NCBI RefSeq assembly: GCF_038008325.1
Contig: NZ_JBBOYW010000001.1
Coordinates: 3,131,501 to 3,195,500 of the forward strand
Reading direction: 5' to 3'
DNA from: Lysinibacillus sp. FSL K6-0232
GTDB lineage: Bacteria; Bacillota; Bacilli; Bacillales_A; Planococcaceae
DNA length: 64,000 nt
A program made the translations under genes and the position numbers. This document shows, in pieces, positions 43,945 through 53,320 of this stretch; position 1 is the stretch's first letter, and each line of letters starts with the position of its first letter. The notes beneath the pieces are model-generated. The model worked only from the letters and a program-made list of their open reading frames with translations, did not search any database and was not told the DNA's origin.

Positions 43945-45078
43945 TTATACTCTTTCTAAAATATGGACGACTGAATAGGAGCCAGTGCCACCTAAATTTT
44001 GTGCAAGAGCTAATCGTGGCTGCTTTTCTAGCTGATTTGGAGCATCTCCACGCAGTTGATGTACTAGCTGATAAAATTGTGCTACACCTGTTGCACCAAT
44101 TGGATGTCCTCTTGATAAAAGACCTCCGCTTGTATTGACAGGCTTTTCCCCGTTTACGCGTGTTTTCCCTTGCTCAATGGCTAGCCAGCCTTCTAATTTC
44201 GGGAAAAAGCCAAGCTCTTCAATAGCAAGCATTTCAGTCATGGAGAAGCAATCATGAATTTCAACAACATCAATATCGTCAGGACCAACACCTGCTTTTT
44301 CATAGGCTTGCTGTCCTGATATACGTATTGCTGGTAATGATAATAAATCAATGGCATCCTGCATCATTGTTGGACCAGAAGCCTGTGCGGAAGCTAATAT
44401 TTTAATATCTGATGGCTTGCGTGATAACACAACTGCTGCTGCACCATCTGTAATTGGTGAGCAATCGAATAAGCCAAGTGGGTCTGTAATAATGCGCGCA
44501 TTGATAATTTCCTCAAGCGTTGCTGGCTTTTGGAATTGTGCAAGTGGGTTGTGCAACGCATTTTCACGGTTCTTTAGAGCTACTTTCGCTAAATGAGATT
44601 TATTTGCACCTGTTTCATAGAAATAGCGATTGGCAACTACACCAAAAAATCCTGGGAATGTGAGGCCAGCATAACGCTCATTTGTTGTTTGATCCATTGC
44701 AGAGTTAATAAATTGCGTAACAGTGGCTGTCGGTGCATGCTTCATTTTCTCAACACCAACAACTAAAACGCTTTCATATTCACCGCTTAAAATGCTTAAA
44801 ACCCCTTGGCGTAAAGCAATGCCTCCTGATGCACAGGCACCCTCTAATTTCGCTGTTGGAATATGCCCAAGCCCTAAATCATTTGCTACAATTGCCCCTA
44901 AAATTTCTTGATTGACTAAGCTACCTCCCATGTAATTGCCGACAAAAACTGCATCAATCTTGATATCTCTTGCTTCATCGAGTGCCTCTCGGCTAGCAGT
45001 GAGCATTAAGTCTTTTAATGAAGTATTTTCGCTGTTGCCAAACTTCGTCATGCTTACACTATGCACATATACTGTCAT
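43945..45078 (-). CDS. SCP2-type thiolase
   Basis: The 377-residue enzyme has the thiolase nucleophile region EGACASGG (Cys near residue 84), a VEIHDCFS segment typical of SCP2-type thiolases near 265, and the C-terminal GGLLSRGHPIGATG with catalytic His. It should cleave a 3-oxoacyl-CoA. It overlaps the acyl-CoA ligase gene by 4 bp (ATGA) and carries GGAGGTG before its ATG. With the ligase, SDR and DUF35 protein it forms a small acyl-CoA catabolic unit. Confidence 0.87.
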   Translation of the reverse strand: MTVYVHSVSMTKFGNSENTSLKDLMLTASREALDEARDIKIDAVFVGNYMGGSLVNQEILGAIVANDLGLGHIPTAKLEGACASGGIALRQGVLSILSGEYESVLVVGVEKMKHAPTATVTQFINSAMDQTTNERYAGLTFPGFFGVVANRYFYETGANKSHLAKVALKNRENALHNPLAQFQKPATLEEIINARIITDPLGLFDCSPITDGAAAVVLSRKPSDIKILASAQASGPTMMQDAIDLLSLPAIRISGQQAYEKAGVGPDDIDVVEIHDCFSMTEMLAIEELGFFPKLEGWLAIEQGKTRVNGEKPVNTSGGLLSRGHPIGATGVAQFYQLVHQLRGDAPNQLEKQPRLALAQNLGGTGSYSVVHILERV

Positions 45079-46556
45079 TGCGTCACCTCCGTATGCTGTT
45101 TAACAAGCTCACGTTTTAAAATTTTCCCATAGGAGCTTTTTGGCAGTGCCTCAACAACATGGATTTCCTTCGGCTTTTTAAAGCTTGCTAAATGGTTTTG
45201 ACAAAGCGTGATTAATTCATCCTTATCAATTTCTCCACGTCCATTTGGCACTACATATGCAACGATAGATTCGCCCCATTTGTCATCTGGAATGCCAATC
45301 ACACATGTTTCTTTAATAAAGTCATGCTTATTTAAAACTTCCTCTACTTCACGAGGATAAATATTGACACCGCCCGAAATGATAACCTCTTTTTTACGAT
45401 CAACGATATATAAATAGCCATGCTTATCTAGCCTGCCTAAGTCGCCTGTATGAAGCCAGCCATCACGCAATGTTTCTGACGTTGCTTTTTCATTGTTCCA
45501 GTAACCCTGCATAATAAGTGGACCTTTGGCAATAATTTCACCAATCTCTCCCACTGGGCATTCATTGCCCTCATCATCAACGATTTTCACATCGACAAAT
45601 GGCCCAATTCTGCCACATGAATCAAGACGAGATGGCAAATCCTCACGTGGCATCATAGAAATACACATTGGTCCTTCCACCTGACCATATGTTTCTACAA
45701 ATTTTGTTCCTACTTTGTCAAGTGCCTCCTGCAGCTTCGCAGCGGCAATTGGTGAGCCTGCCATATTAATCGATTTAATCGTATGCAGCTTTTGCGGGTT
45801 GAAATGCTCATGCTGAATCATTAAATTAACCATTGTTGGGACTAGGAAAATAATTGAAATACCATCCTGCTCTAATAAATGAACAAATTGCTCTGGCTCA
45901 AACTTATCGTATACAACCTGTGTTAAACCATAGAGCCATGCGACATGACTTAAAAAGTTTGCGCCATGTGTTAATGGTGCAACATGACCGATAACATCCT
46001 TATAATCTGCCTCACATGCTATTGCTAAAGAAAGCGCCCCGCTTACCATATTACGGTGTGACAGCATCACGCCTTTTGGGTTGCCTGTTGTGCCTGAAGT
46101 ATACATTATTGCCATCGTATCATTCTCAGTTACTTCATTTTCATAAGCTTGTCCTTTAAATTGTTCAATGACTTGTTCATACTGCTCTCCGCAATAAACA
46201 ATGGGAAAATCAATTTGTAGCTGATTGATTAGTGATTGCTCCCCAATTATCAAGCTCATACCCGAATCCTTCACCTGATAATCATGCTCTTTTGGATGCA
46301 AGCGATAGTTAAGTGGTACTTTAATAAGACCGTATAGAGAAACGGCTACATCAAGCTCAATATGCTCTAAGCGATTTGACATTAAAATACCTACACGTGC
46401 ACCCTTTTGCAGATTAAGACTTTTAAAATAGGCTGTTAGTGCATAGGCACGCTCGATTAATTGTGTATATGAAATAGAACGGTCTTTAAATTTAACGGCT
46501 ATTTTATCTGGATACGCATGAGCAGATTTTAGTGCTAATTGGCCGATTGTACTCAT
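45075..46556 (-). CDS. Acyl-CoA synthetase (AMP-forming)
   Basis: A 493-residue ANL-superfamily ligase. It shows the P-loop IMYTSGTTGNPKGVM near residue 150, VETYGQVEGP, the WLHTGDLG hinge motif near 375 and the C-terminal lysine in SSYGKILKREL. It would activate a carboxylic acid with CoA and ATP. The substrate is not evident. AGGAGG lies 8 nt before the ATG. It is cotranscribed with the SDR, PPC protein and thiolase. Confidence 0.88.
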   Translation of the reverse strand: MSTIGQLALKSAHAYPDKIAVKFKDRSISYTQLIERAYALTAYFKSLNLQKGARVGILMSNRLEHIELDVAVSLYGLIKVPLNYRLHPKEHDYQVKDSGMSLIIGEQSLINQLQIDFPIVYCGEQYEQVIEQFKGQAYENEVTENDTMAIMYTSGTTGNPKGVMLSHRNMVSGALSLAIACEADYKDVIGHVAPLTHGANFLSHVAWLYGLTQVVYDKFEPEQFVHLLEQDGISIIFLVPTMVNLMIQHEHFNPQKLHTIKSINMAGSPIAAAKLQEALDKVGTKFVETYGQVEGPMCISMMPREDLPSRLDSCGRIGPFVDVKIVDDEGNECPVGEIGEIIAKGPLIMQGYWNNEKATSETLRDGWLHTGDLGRLDKHGYLYIVDRKKEVIISGGVNIYPREVEEVLNKHDFIKETCVIGIPDDKWGESIVAYVVPNGRGEIDKDELITLCQNHLASFKKPKEIHVVEALPKSSYGKILKRELVKQHTEVTQ

Positions 46557-46567
46557 TAATCTTCCTC

Positions 46568-47044
46568 CTACTCTTCAAAATGAAAAATTAGAACTTGGAA
46601 TTGGTCATCTTTGCGTCTTTTTGGTATAGCCTCTTTTAATGGATAGAGTATAAATTCTACTGTAATAGCAATTTCATTTTCTCCTTCAAGAAAGTGACCA
46701 CCCGAAAAATTTTGATCACAATCTACAAAGGACCCATGGAAATGAATGTCTAAATCATTTGTTTCCATATCTATTCCAATAAAGCCTAAACCAGAAATAA
46801 GTTCTACTGGTGATGTAGTCTGTCGCTTTGGTGAATAAACAATGGTTCCTTCCTTTTCACCTCGTTGTACTTGGACATACGTAGCATGCTTTAAAGAGCC
46901 CATACATTGAAATTGCCCACCCATCACACCAAAGTGATGACAGACCTCCTTTATCCCAGCAAATAAATCTGTTCCTGCCTTCAATCTTCCGATAATTCTA
47001 TCTGTAGGACGGTCGTATAAAGCCTGCCACCGCGCATTATCCAA
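46568..47044 (-). CDS. PPC-domain (DUF296) protein
   Basis: A 158-residue stand-alone PPC/DUF296 domain with RIIGRLKAGTDLFAGIKEVC and LDIHFHGSFVD. Its bacterial function is unknown. The start is a TTG at 47044 that overlaps the SDR stop, with GGGGGG 7 nt upstream. Its place inside an acyl-CoA operon suggests a binding or regulatory role for that pathway. Confidence 0.75.
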   Translation of the reverse strand: MDNARWQALYDRPTDRIIGRLKAGTDLFAGIKEVCHHFGVMGGQFQCMGSLKHATYVQVQRGEKEGTIVYSPKRQTTSPVELISGLGFIGIDMETNDLDIHFHGSFVDCDQNFSGGHFLEGENEIAITVEFILYPLKEAIPKRRKDDQFQVLIFHFEE

Positions 47045-47783
47045 TACTGATCCCCCCGTCTACCTTTAGCACCTGAGCAGTTGCATAACCAGCCTCTCTA
47101 GATGCAAAATATAGCACAGCGCTTGCAATATCATCAGGCGTACCAATACGTTTAATAACCTGCTGATCTAAATTGTACGGAACCCCTGTTGTAATCCCTG
47201 TTAATGTCGCCCCCGGTGCTACAGAGTTACACGTAATATTAAGTGGTCCAAGCTCTTTTGCCACCCATTTTGTTAGCGCAATAACACCACCTTTTGATGC
47301 TGCATATGCTGGGCCTGAGCGACCTGTGCCATCCTCACCAGATGTTACACCACCATTTAAACCAGATACTGAGCTAATATTAATAATGCGACCATATTGC
47401 GCATCCTTCATATGAGGGTACACACATGCCTGTGTAAACATAAATGTCGCCTTTAAGTTTGTATCAAGATCACGTGACCAATCCTCAAATGTCATCGTTT
47501 CGATATTTTTACGGCTACATGTTCCAGCATTATTCACTAAAATATGAATCTCTCCATATTTTTCAATAGTACGATTAACAGTTGCCTTAATAAACTCTGC
47601 ATCGCGAATATCACCTAAGCACTCTAAATAGCTATCATGTGCTAGTTTTTCAATTGTGTCCTCACATGAATTTAAGTCAACTAATACAACATGTACCCCC
47701 TGCTTTGAAAGCTGGATAGCAACTGCCTGTCCAATACCACTTGCTGCTCCTGTAACAATTGCTACATCATCCTTTAATGTCAT
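47037..47783 (-). CDS. Short-chain dehydrogenase/reductase
   Basis: A 248-residue SDR with the dinucleotide motif TGAASGIG near residue 13, NNAG near 86, the catalytic Ser in ISSVSG and YAASKGG near 155, and the usual PGATLTGI. Probably a 3-hydroxyacyl-CoA or alcohol dehydrogenase. I prefer the ATG at 47783 (GGGG 9 nt upstream); one two codons earlier is also possible. Confidence 0.87.
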   Translation of the reverse strand: MTLKDDVAIVTGAASGIGQAVAIQLSKQGVHVVLVDLNSCEDTIEKLAHDSYLECLGDIRDAEFIKATVNRTIEKYGEIHILVNNAGTCSRKNIETMTFEDWSRDLDTNLKATFMFTQACVYPHMKDAQYGRIINISSVSGLNGGVTSGEDGTGRSGPAYAASKGGVIALTKWVAKELGPLNITCNSVAPGATLTGITTGVPYNLDQQVIKRIGTPDDIASAVLYFASREAGYATAQVLKVDGGISIG

Positions 47784-47800
47784 AAACATGTTCCCCTTTG

Positions 47801-49126
47801 CTACTTAATATTTAATAAATCTGGTAAAAATGTTGATAAAGCTGGTATATACGTCACAAGTAATAAAACGATAATTGAGGCAACAATAAACGGCACAACC
47901 CCCTTAGAAATTTGGATAATATTCGTCTTTGACATACTTGCTGCAACATATAAATTTAACCCTACAGGTGGTGTAAATAAGCCGATTGCTAAGTTAATTG
48001 TCATAAATACGCCAAATACAGTTGGGTCTACGCCAAGCATTAGCATGATTGGCAGTAAAATTGGTACGAAAATATAAAATGCTGAAATCGCATCGATAAA
48101 TGCACCTGCAATTAATAAAATAATATTTACTAGTAATAGAATAATAATTTTATTATCTGTCAAACCTAAAACCGCATCTGAAATTGTAGAAGCAATTTGT
48201 TCTGTTGTCACAATATAAGCAAAAACAGAGGCCGCACTAACAATAATCATCACAACGGCTGTTTGTAATGCTGATTCAATAAAAATACGATACATCATTT
48301 TTATGTAGCCCTTACGATGAATAAACAAGCCAACAATCAGTCCATAAACAACAGCAATAACCGCTGCCTCTGTTGGTGTGAAAAATCCTCCATAAATACC
48401 ACCTAAAATAATAACGGGAATCATTAATCCCGGAAGCGCTTTAACAAATGCATCCCAACGTTCTTTTCCTGTACTTTTTCGCATCGTTGCTTCAACAGAG
48501 TCGTTAAAAATACCCTTTTTAATATCACGCTTACGAACATACATACCAGCGAGAAACAAACCGATACCAACTAAAATTCCTGGAATAACACCTGCCATAA
48601 ATAGGCGATTAATCGTAATAGGGATTTGATCTCCTGCTACCACTGCGAAAATAATAAAGGCAATGGATGGTGGAATAATAATCCCGATAGCACCAGCACT
48701 TGCTACTAAGCCACCAGCCGTTTCTTTACGATAGCCGTTCTTCACCATGGCAGGAATTAAAATTCCTCCAATGGCAGCAACTGTTGCTGGACCAGAGCCT
48801 GAAATAGCGGCAAAGAAAATGGCTACCAAGACAGTTACAAGTACAATACCACCTTTGCGGTGCCCTACTAATGTTTGTGCAAAATCGATTAAGCGCTTAG
48901 AGATTCCGATATGATCCATAATGACGCCCGCTAAAATAAAGAACGGAATCGCTAATAATGTAAATTTCGCAACACTTGTATACATAATATCTGTTAATGC
49001 TTCAAATCCTGATAGGCCCTGTGACGTAAATAGAACAACCATGGAAGATACTGCTAAGGAGGCAGCGATAGGTACTCTTAAAAATACAAGCACTATAAAT
49101 GAACCAAAAAGTAATAATGCTGTCAT
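47801..49126 (-). CDS. dctM: TRAP transporter large permease DctM
   Basis: A 441-residue membrane protein with about 12 segments and DctM hallmarks (FFAAISGSGPATVAAIGGIL and FTPPVGLNLYVA). It is the sodium-coupled channel of the TRAP transporter formed with DctP and DctQ. Its start overlaps the dctQ stop by 4 bp. Confidence 0.92.
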   Translation of the reverse strand: MTALLLFGSFIVLVFLRVPIAASLAVSSMVVLFTSQGLSGFEALTDIMYTSVAKFTLLAIPFFILAGVIMDHIGISKRLIDFAQTLVGHRKGGIVLVTVLVAIFFAAISGSGPATVAAIGGILIPAMVKNGYRKETAGGLVASAGAIGIIIPPSIAFIIFAVVAGDQIPITINRLFMAGVIPGILVGIGLFLAGMYVRKRDIKKGIFNDSVEATMRKSTGKERWDAFVKALPGLMIPVIILGGIYGGFFTPTEAAVIAVVYGLIVGLFIHRKGYIKMMYRIFIESALQTAVVMIIVSAASVFAYIVTTEQIASTISDAVLGLTDNKIIILLLVNIILLIAGAFIDAISAFYIFVPILLPIMLMLGVDPTVFGVFMTINLAIGLFTPPVGLNLYVAASMSKTNIIQISKGVVPFIVASIIVLLLVTYIPALSTFLPDLLNIK

Positions 49127-49620
49127 ATCAACTCATCCCCCTTTGTTCCACTGCCTTCATTGCTCACTGCTTTAAATTCCTCAATCATCGCCTGTACTGT
49201 GCGAATTAAGCAAAGCAATGCGCCGAGTGGTAATGCTGAAGATAAAATCCATTGCGGCATTCCTAATGCTGGCGTTGTTTGATTAATTTGCATTTGGAAC
49301 AATACCATATCGATTCCGTAATAGAGTAATACAGCAAACAATGCACCACTTGCTACTGATGAAATAATGACAATCACTTTCTTTGTCAGCTTATTCCCCT
49401 TGTCAAATAATAGGGTAAAACCAAGGTGTGCATACCTGCGCACACCTAAAGCTGTACCAACAAATGTTAGTAATACTAACAAATTGACTGTAATTTCCTC
49501 TGTAAAAGAAAGGGATAAATTGACTGCATTTCGAGAAACGATGTTTATAAATGTAATAAGTGTAATTGCTGCAAATGTAACACTTAATAGAATCTCTTCA
49601 AAGTAGTCTAAAAACTTCAT
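49123..49620 (-). CDS. dctQ: TRAP transporter small permease DctQ
   Basis: A ~165-residue protein with four membrane segments, starting MKFLDYFEEILLSVTF. AAGGGG lies 7 nt before this ATG (a second ATG is directly upstream). It joins DctM in the membrane. It overlaps dctM by 4 bp and lies just after dctP. Confidence 0.88.
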   Translation of the reverse strand: MKFLDYFEEILLSVTFAAITLITFINIVSRNAVNLSLSFTEEITVNLLVLLTFVGTALGVRRYAHLGFTLLFDKGNKLTKKVIVIISSVASGALFAVLLYYGIDMVLFQMQINQTTPALGMPQWILSSALPLGALLCLIRTVQAMIEEFKAVSNEGSGTKGDELI

Positions 49621-49631
49621 CATATCCCCCC

Positions 49632-50654
49632 TTATGGCGTAAACGCTTTCAGTAAATCTTCGCCCCAAACATCTGTATATTTGGCATAGATTGGTTGAAC
49701 TGCTTCTTTAAATGCCGCTAATTCTTCCTCTGTTGGTGTATAAACATTCATACCTTTTGCCTTTAAATCTTCAATTTGTGTTGCTTCCTTTTCACGCGCA
49801 ATCTTTACTTGGTAAGCAGCTGCCTCTTTTCCTAAACGGTCAAATAGCTCACGATCTGCATCGCTTAAAGAATCATATAACTTCTTGTTCATCCCTAGCA
49901 CTAATGGGTCATATGAGTAGTTCCATAATGTTAAGTAGTCTTGCACTTCCTCTAGCTTTGATGATGCAATCACATCAATTGGATTTTCTTGACCATCAAT
50001 TGTGCCTTGCTGTAATGCTGTAAATACTTCAGAGAATGTCATTGTTGCTGGGTCTGTTCCTAGTGAGCGATATAAATCTGTATACATAGTAATACCAGGA
50101 ATACGAATCTTTAAGCCATTTAAGTCTTCTGGTGCTTTAATTTCATGTTTACTGTTTGTAATTTGACGGAAACCGTTTTCACCATATCCTAAAGCGTGTA
50201 CACCTTTTTCAGCTAAAAGCTCCTTCAGCTTTTCTCCACCTTCACCATTAAAGACTTTATCTACTTCAGCATGGTCTTTTAATAAAAACGGCGCACTTGT
50301 TACACCAAAGCGTTGATCTAAAATAGAGTAAATAATTGTAGAGTTAAATGTTAAATCAATTGAACCTTTTGCTAATCCTTCAACAGCCTTACCTGAATCG
50401 CCACCGGATAATTGTTCATTTGTGAAAACTTCGATTTTAATGCGGCCATCTGTTTCTTTTTCCATATCATCTGCTAATTTTTTAGCTGCCTCATACCAAG
50501 TTGAAGAGTCCGATACCGTCACAGACATTTTTAATTTGTATGACTTTTCTTCACCATCAGCTCCTCCTCCGCCATTCCCACAGGCAGCTAGTACAGTTGA
50601 AACGATCAACAACATGACAAGGAGAAGATTTCTCCCTTTTCCTAATTTCTTCAT
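49632..50654 (-). CDS. dctP: TRAP transporter solute-binding lipoprotein DctP
   Basis: A 340-residue lipoprotein with a signal peptide and LAAC lipobox (Cys25). It shows the DctP family regions RIEVFTNEQL, EALQQGTIDGQENP-like FTALQQGTIDGQENP near residue 210, and a C-terminal helix. It captures an organic acid outside the cell. The neighbouring glycolate-oxidase genes suggest a hydroxy-acid or similar carboxylate. Confidence 0.9.
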   Translation of the reverse strand: MKKLGKGRNLLLVMLLIVSTVLAACGNGGGGADGEEKSYKLKMSVTVSDSSTWYEAAKKLADDMEKETDGRIKIEVFTNEQLSGGDSGKAVEGLAKGSIDLTFNSTIIYSILDQRFGVTSAPFLLKDHAEVDKVFNGEGGEKLKELLAEKGVHALGYGENGFRQITNSKHEIKAPEDLNGLKIRIPGITMYTDLYRSLGTDPATMTFSEVFTALQQGTIDGQENPIDVIASSKLEEVQDYLTLWNYSYDPLVLGMNKKLYDSLSDADRELFDRLGKEAAAYQVKIAREKEATQIEDLKAKGMNVYTPTEEELAAFKEAVQPIYAKYTDVWGEDLLKAFTP

Positions 50655-50827
50655 AAATTAATCCCCCTACTCTTTATGTTAGACTTGATAATTATTCTAC
50701 AATTCCGAAAAATCGGAATATATATGCTTTGGGGATAAAAAAAACAAAATAATCTAGCGATTTTTGTTCTTAACATATAAAAATTCTACAAAAACCAGCA
50801 TTTTTTATGTCCTCTAATATTATTGAT

Positions 50828-51934
50828 TTATAAACTTACTCTTCTTTTTTTTCGATACAGCAAAATGGCAATCATTAACTCTAATTTATTTTCGTTATTA
50901 TTAATATCAATATTTAAAAGCTTCTCAATTTTTTTTAAGCGATACTTTAATGTATTTTTATGGATATGGAGCATATCAGCAATATCCTGCAATGCTCCTT
51001 TGCTTTTTAACCATATTTCTAAATTATAAATAAGCTCTTCTTCCCCGATTAATGAACCAATTGTTCTCTCAATAAAATTATCTACCTTTTGTTCTTGCAG
51101 GTCTGATAATAGCAGCTCTAATTTTAAATCCTCTTCAAACACAATTTGCTTATTTTCAATCGCAACTGTTAATGCATTACTTGCCTCATTGTATGATTCA
51201 TTCAGCTTAAAAAAGGAATGCGAATTGCCGACACCTATAAAGATATCATTGTCATATAACTTGCTAAGCTTACGATTAAATGAATAAAGTGTTTCCTCTA
51301 AATGCATGCGTGTCACCTTTGGCACAAGCAGCACTAATTTATCGAAGCTCCATTGAAAAATATGTAATTGAGGATGGATTATTTGAATTGCACGCAAATA
51401 ATCCACCCCCTTTTCATCAATTCGCCTATTCAATTGAATAATAATAACGCGATTGTAAAGTGCTGTATCAATATTTAACATTTCTGCTCGTTGCTCCAAT
51501 AGTGCTTGATGAACCTGTCCATTTAATAAATCCAGTAAAAATAGCTCAAACATTTTTGTTTCTCGCTCTTTTTTACGGTGCATTAAAAAATCCTCAACAA
51601 AAAACTGTGTAATTTTTTGCACAAGCTTTCCGTATTTTTCAATTTCCTCAGGCTGTCCAGTAACGCCAATAACACCAATTGGCGTATCCTCAATAATTAA
51701 GGGCATCACCATTCCTTCCAGTACACCTTTTAATTGCGCTGATAGCTCCTTTGTCATATGCATAACCTCTTTGCTTTTCATGGCAAGTAACGCACCCTCA
51801 TGAAATTGGTTCATCCTAGACATATCTGTGCTAGCGATAATAAAGCCATTATGATCAATTACAACAACTTTTTGATCAATTAGCTCACCAAGCTCCCTTA
51901 CAATTTTTGTTCCAATAATTTGTAAATCAAACAT
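50828..51934 (-). CDS. CdaR-type transcriptional regulator
   Basis: A 368-residue regulator with an N-terminal diacid-recognition domain (MFDLQIIGTKIVRELGELID, then VVVIDHNGFIIASTD) and a C-terminal PucR/CdaR helix-turn-helix (DIADMLHIHKNTLKYRLKKI). CdaR proteins activate sugar-diacid and glycerate genes; here it lies between the GlcDF and TRAP genes in one direction and probably senses the transported acid. The ATG at 51934 has GGGGGTGG 4 nt upstream. No operator could be fixed. Confidence 0.85.
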   Translation of the reverse strand: MFDLQIIGTKIVRELGELIDQKVVVIDHNGFIIASTDMSRMNQFHEGALLAMKSKEVMHMTKELSAQLKGVLEGMVMPLIIEDTPIGVIGVTGQPEEIEKYGKLVQKITQFFVEDFLMHRKKERETKMFELFLLDLLNGQVHQALLEQRAEMLNIDTALYNRVIIIQLNRRIDEKGVDYLRAIQIIHPQLHIFQWSFDKLVLLVPKVTRMHLEETLYSFNRKLSKLYDNDIFIGVGNSHSFFKLNESYNEASNALTVAIENKQIVFEEDLKLELLLSDLQEQKVDNFIERTIGSLIGEEELIYNLEIWLKSKGALQDIADMLHIHKNTLKYRLKKIEKLLNIDINNNENKLELMIAILLYRKKRRVSL

Positions 51935-51988
51935 TATGCCACCCCCATAGAAGTCTAACATCCTGATTATACTGAAAATTTAGTATAT

Positions 51989-53320
51989 TTAAGATATTTT
52001 ACTATAGTTTGCTATGCTATTGTAGAGAAAATCAACAATATGTGCGGCTTGTATACTACTCCCCAATTGTTCCTTATGAATACCTGCTTGAATTTGCAGT
52101 AAACATCCTGGATTGGCTGTCACAACAACTGCTGGCTCTAGTGCCTTAATCGTTGTCATTTTTGTAGTTAAAATCTCTCCTGCTAATGCAGGTTGCAGTA
52201 AATTATAAATACCTGCTGATCCACAGCATGTATTAGCACTTGGTAGCTCCTTAAACTGAACATTTGGTAATGCTTGTAAAATCATTCTTGGCTCATTAAA
52301 TACTTTATTGACATTGCGTAAATGGCAGGAATCCTGATAGGTCACAACGGTTTTCTTGACTTGCTGTGGCAATGTCGCTAAATACTCCAACAAGCCAGCC
52401 TTAACAAGTAAACTGGAAATATCAATCGTTTTCTCAGAAAATCGAATCGCTTTTTCATGATAGCGCTTATCACTAGATAGATGCTTTTCATATTCCTTTA
52501 AAAAAGCACCACAGCCACCTGCATTATTGACAATATAGGTATAATCATCTGAATCGAATAACTCGACATTATGAATTAGATTTTGCTTGCCACGCTTCAG
52601 CTCACCACTATGTCCATGCAAAGCACCACAGCAGCTTTGTTGATCGGGAATAACAACCTCAACACCAAGCATGCGTAGCAACGATACTGTTTTATCATTT
52701 GTTTCCCTATAAAGCGTATCCATTAAGCAGCCTGTGAAAAAAGCTACCTTCATTGTAGCGCTCTTTGCCTGCTTTAATGGCTGTACCTTTTTGGCAACTG
52801 CTGGCAAGGATGCCTCCATTGTTTTTAAATGCTTTGGGAATAAATTTAAAAAACCAATTTTTCGAACTACCTTTTGCAATCCTGTTTTTTGATAAAGATG
52901 CAATAGGCTGACTGCACGCTCCATATTTTTTTGCTCCACAAAAAGTCGATCAAATACAATATTGCGCGTTGTTTTTTCAACAAAGGATGATCGCTTTACC
53001 TCCTGTACAGCTTCACGAGTTTGCTCAATTAAAGCTCCATACTGTACCCCTGCTGGACATGCTGGTTCACACGCACGACAGCCAAGACATAAATCAAATG
53101 AGTGTTCAATAGAGGCATCAAATGGTACAAGTCCATCACGCACCGCCTTCATTAAAGCAATGCGCCCTCTTGGCGATTGTGCCTCATCCTGCTCCATATG
53201 AAGATATGTTGGACAGCTTGATAAACAAAAACCACATCTCATACAGTCAAGCAATAAATTTTCATCAACATGTGTTTGGAAAGATTGTTGCATTTGTTGC
53301 TGTACGCTAGTTACCACCAT
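51989..53320 (-). CDS. glcF: Glycolate oxidase iron-sulfur subunit
   Basis: A 443-residue protein with two ferredoxin-like clusters (CMRCGFCLSSCPT and CLGCRACEPACP) and two C-terminal CCG domains (QQSCCGALHG, NTCCGSAG). It is the Fe-S partner of GlcD. Its start overlaps glcD by 14 bp. GlcE is absent; in many Gram-positives GlcD-GlcF pairs act without it. Confidence 0.87.
   Translation of the reverse strand: MVVTSVQQQMQQSFQTHVDENLLLDCMRCGFCLSSCPTYLHMEQDEAQSPRGRIALMKAVRDGLVPFDASIEHSFDLCLGCRACEPACPAGVQYGALIEQTREAVQEVKRSSFVEKTTRNIVFDRLFVEQKNMERAVSLLHLYQKTGLQKVVRKIGFLNLFPKHLKTMEASLPAVAKKVQPLKQAKSATMKVAFFTGCLMDTLYRETNDKTVSLLRMLGVEVVIPDQQSCCGALHGHSGELKRGKQNLIHNVELFDSDDYTYIVNNAGGCGAFLKEYEKHLSSDKRYHEKAIRFSEKTIDISSLLVKAGLLEYLATLPQQVKKTVVTYQDSCHLRNVNKVFNEPRMILQALPNVQFKELPSANTCCGSAGIYNLLQPALAGEILTTKMTTIKALEPAVVVTANPGCLLQIQAGIHKEQLGSSIQAAHIVDFLYNSIANYSKIS

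Noticed and set aside
49632-49655. A cre-like sequence (TGAAAGCGTTTACG) at the 3' end of dctP
   Set aside because: It is the coding sequence for LKAFTP and lies downstream of, not before, a promoter; 13 of 14 matches can arise by chance there.
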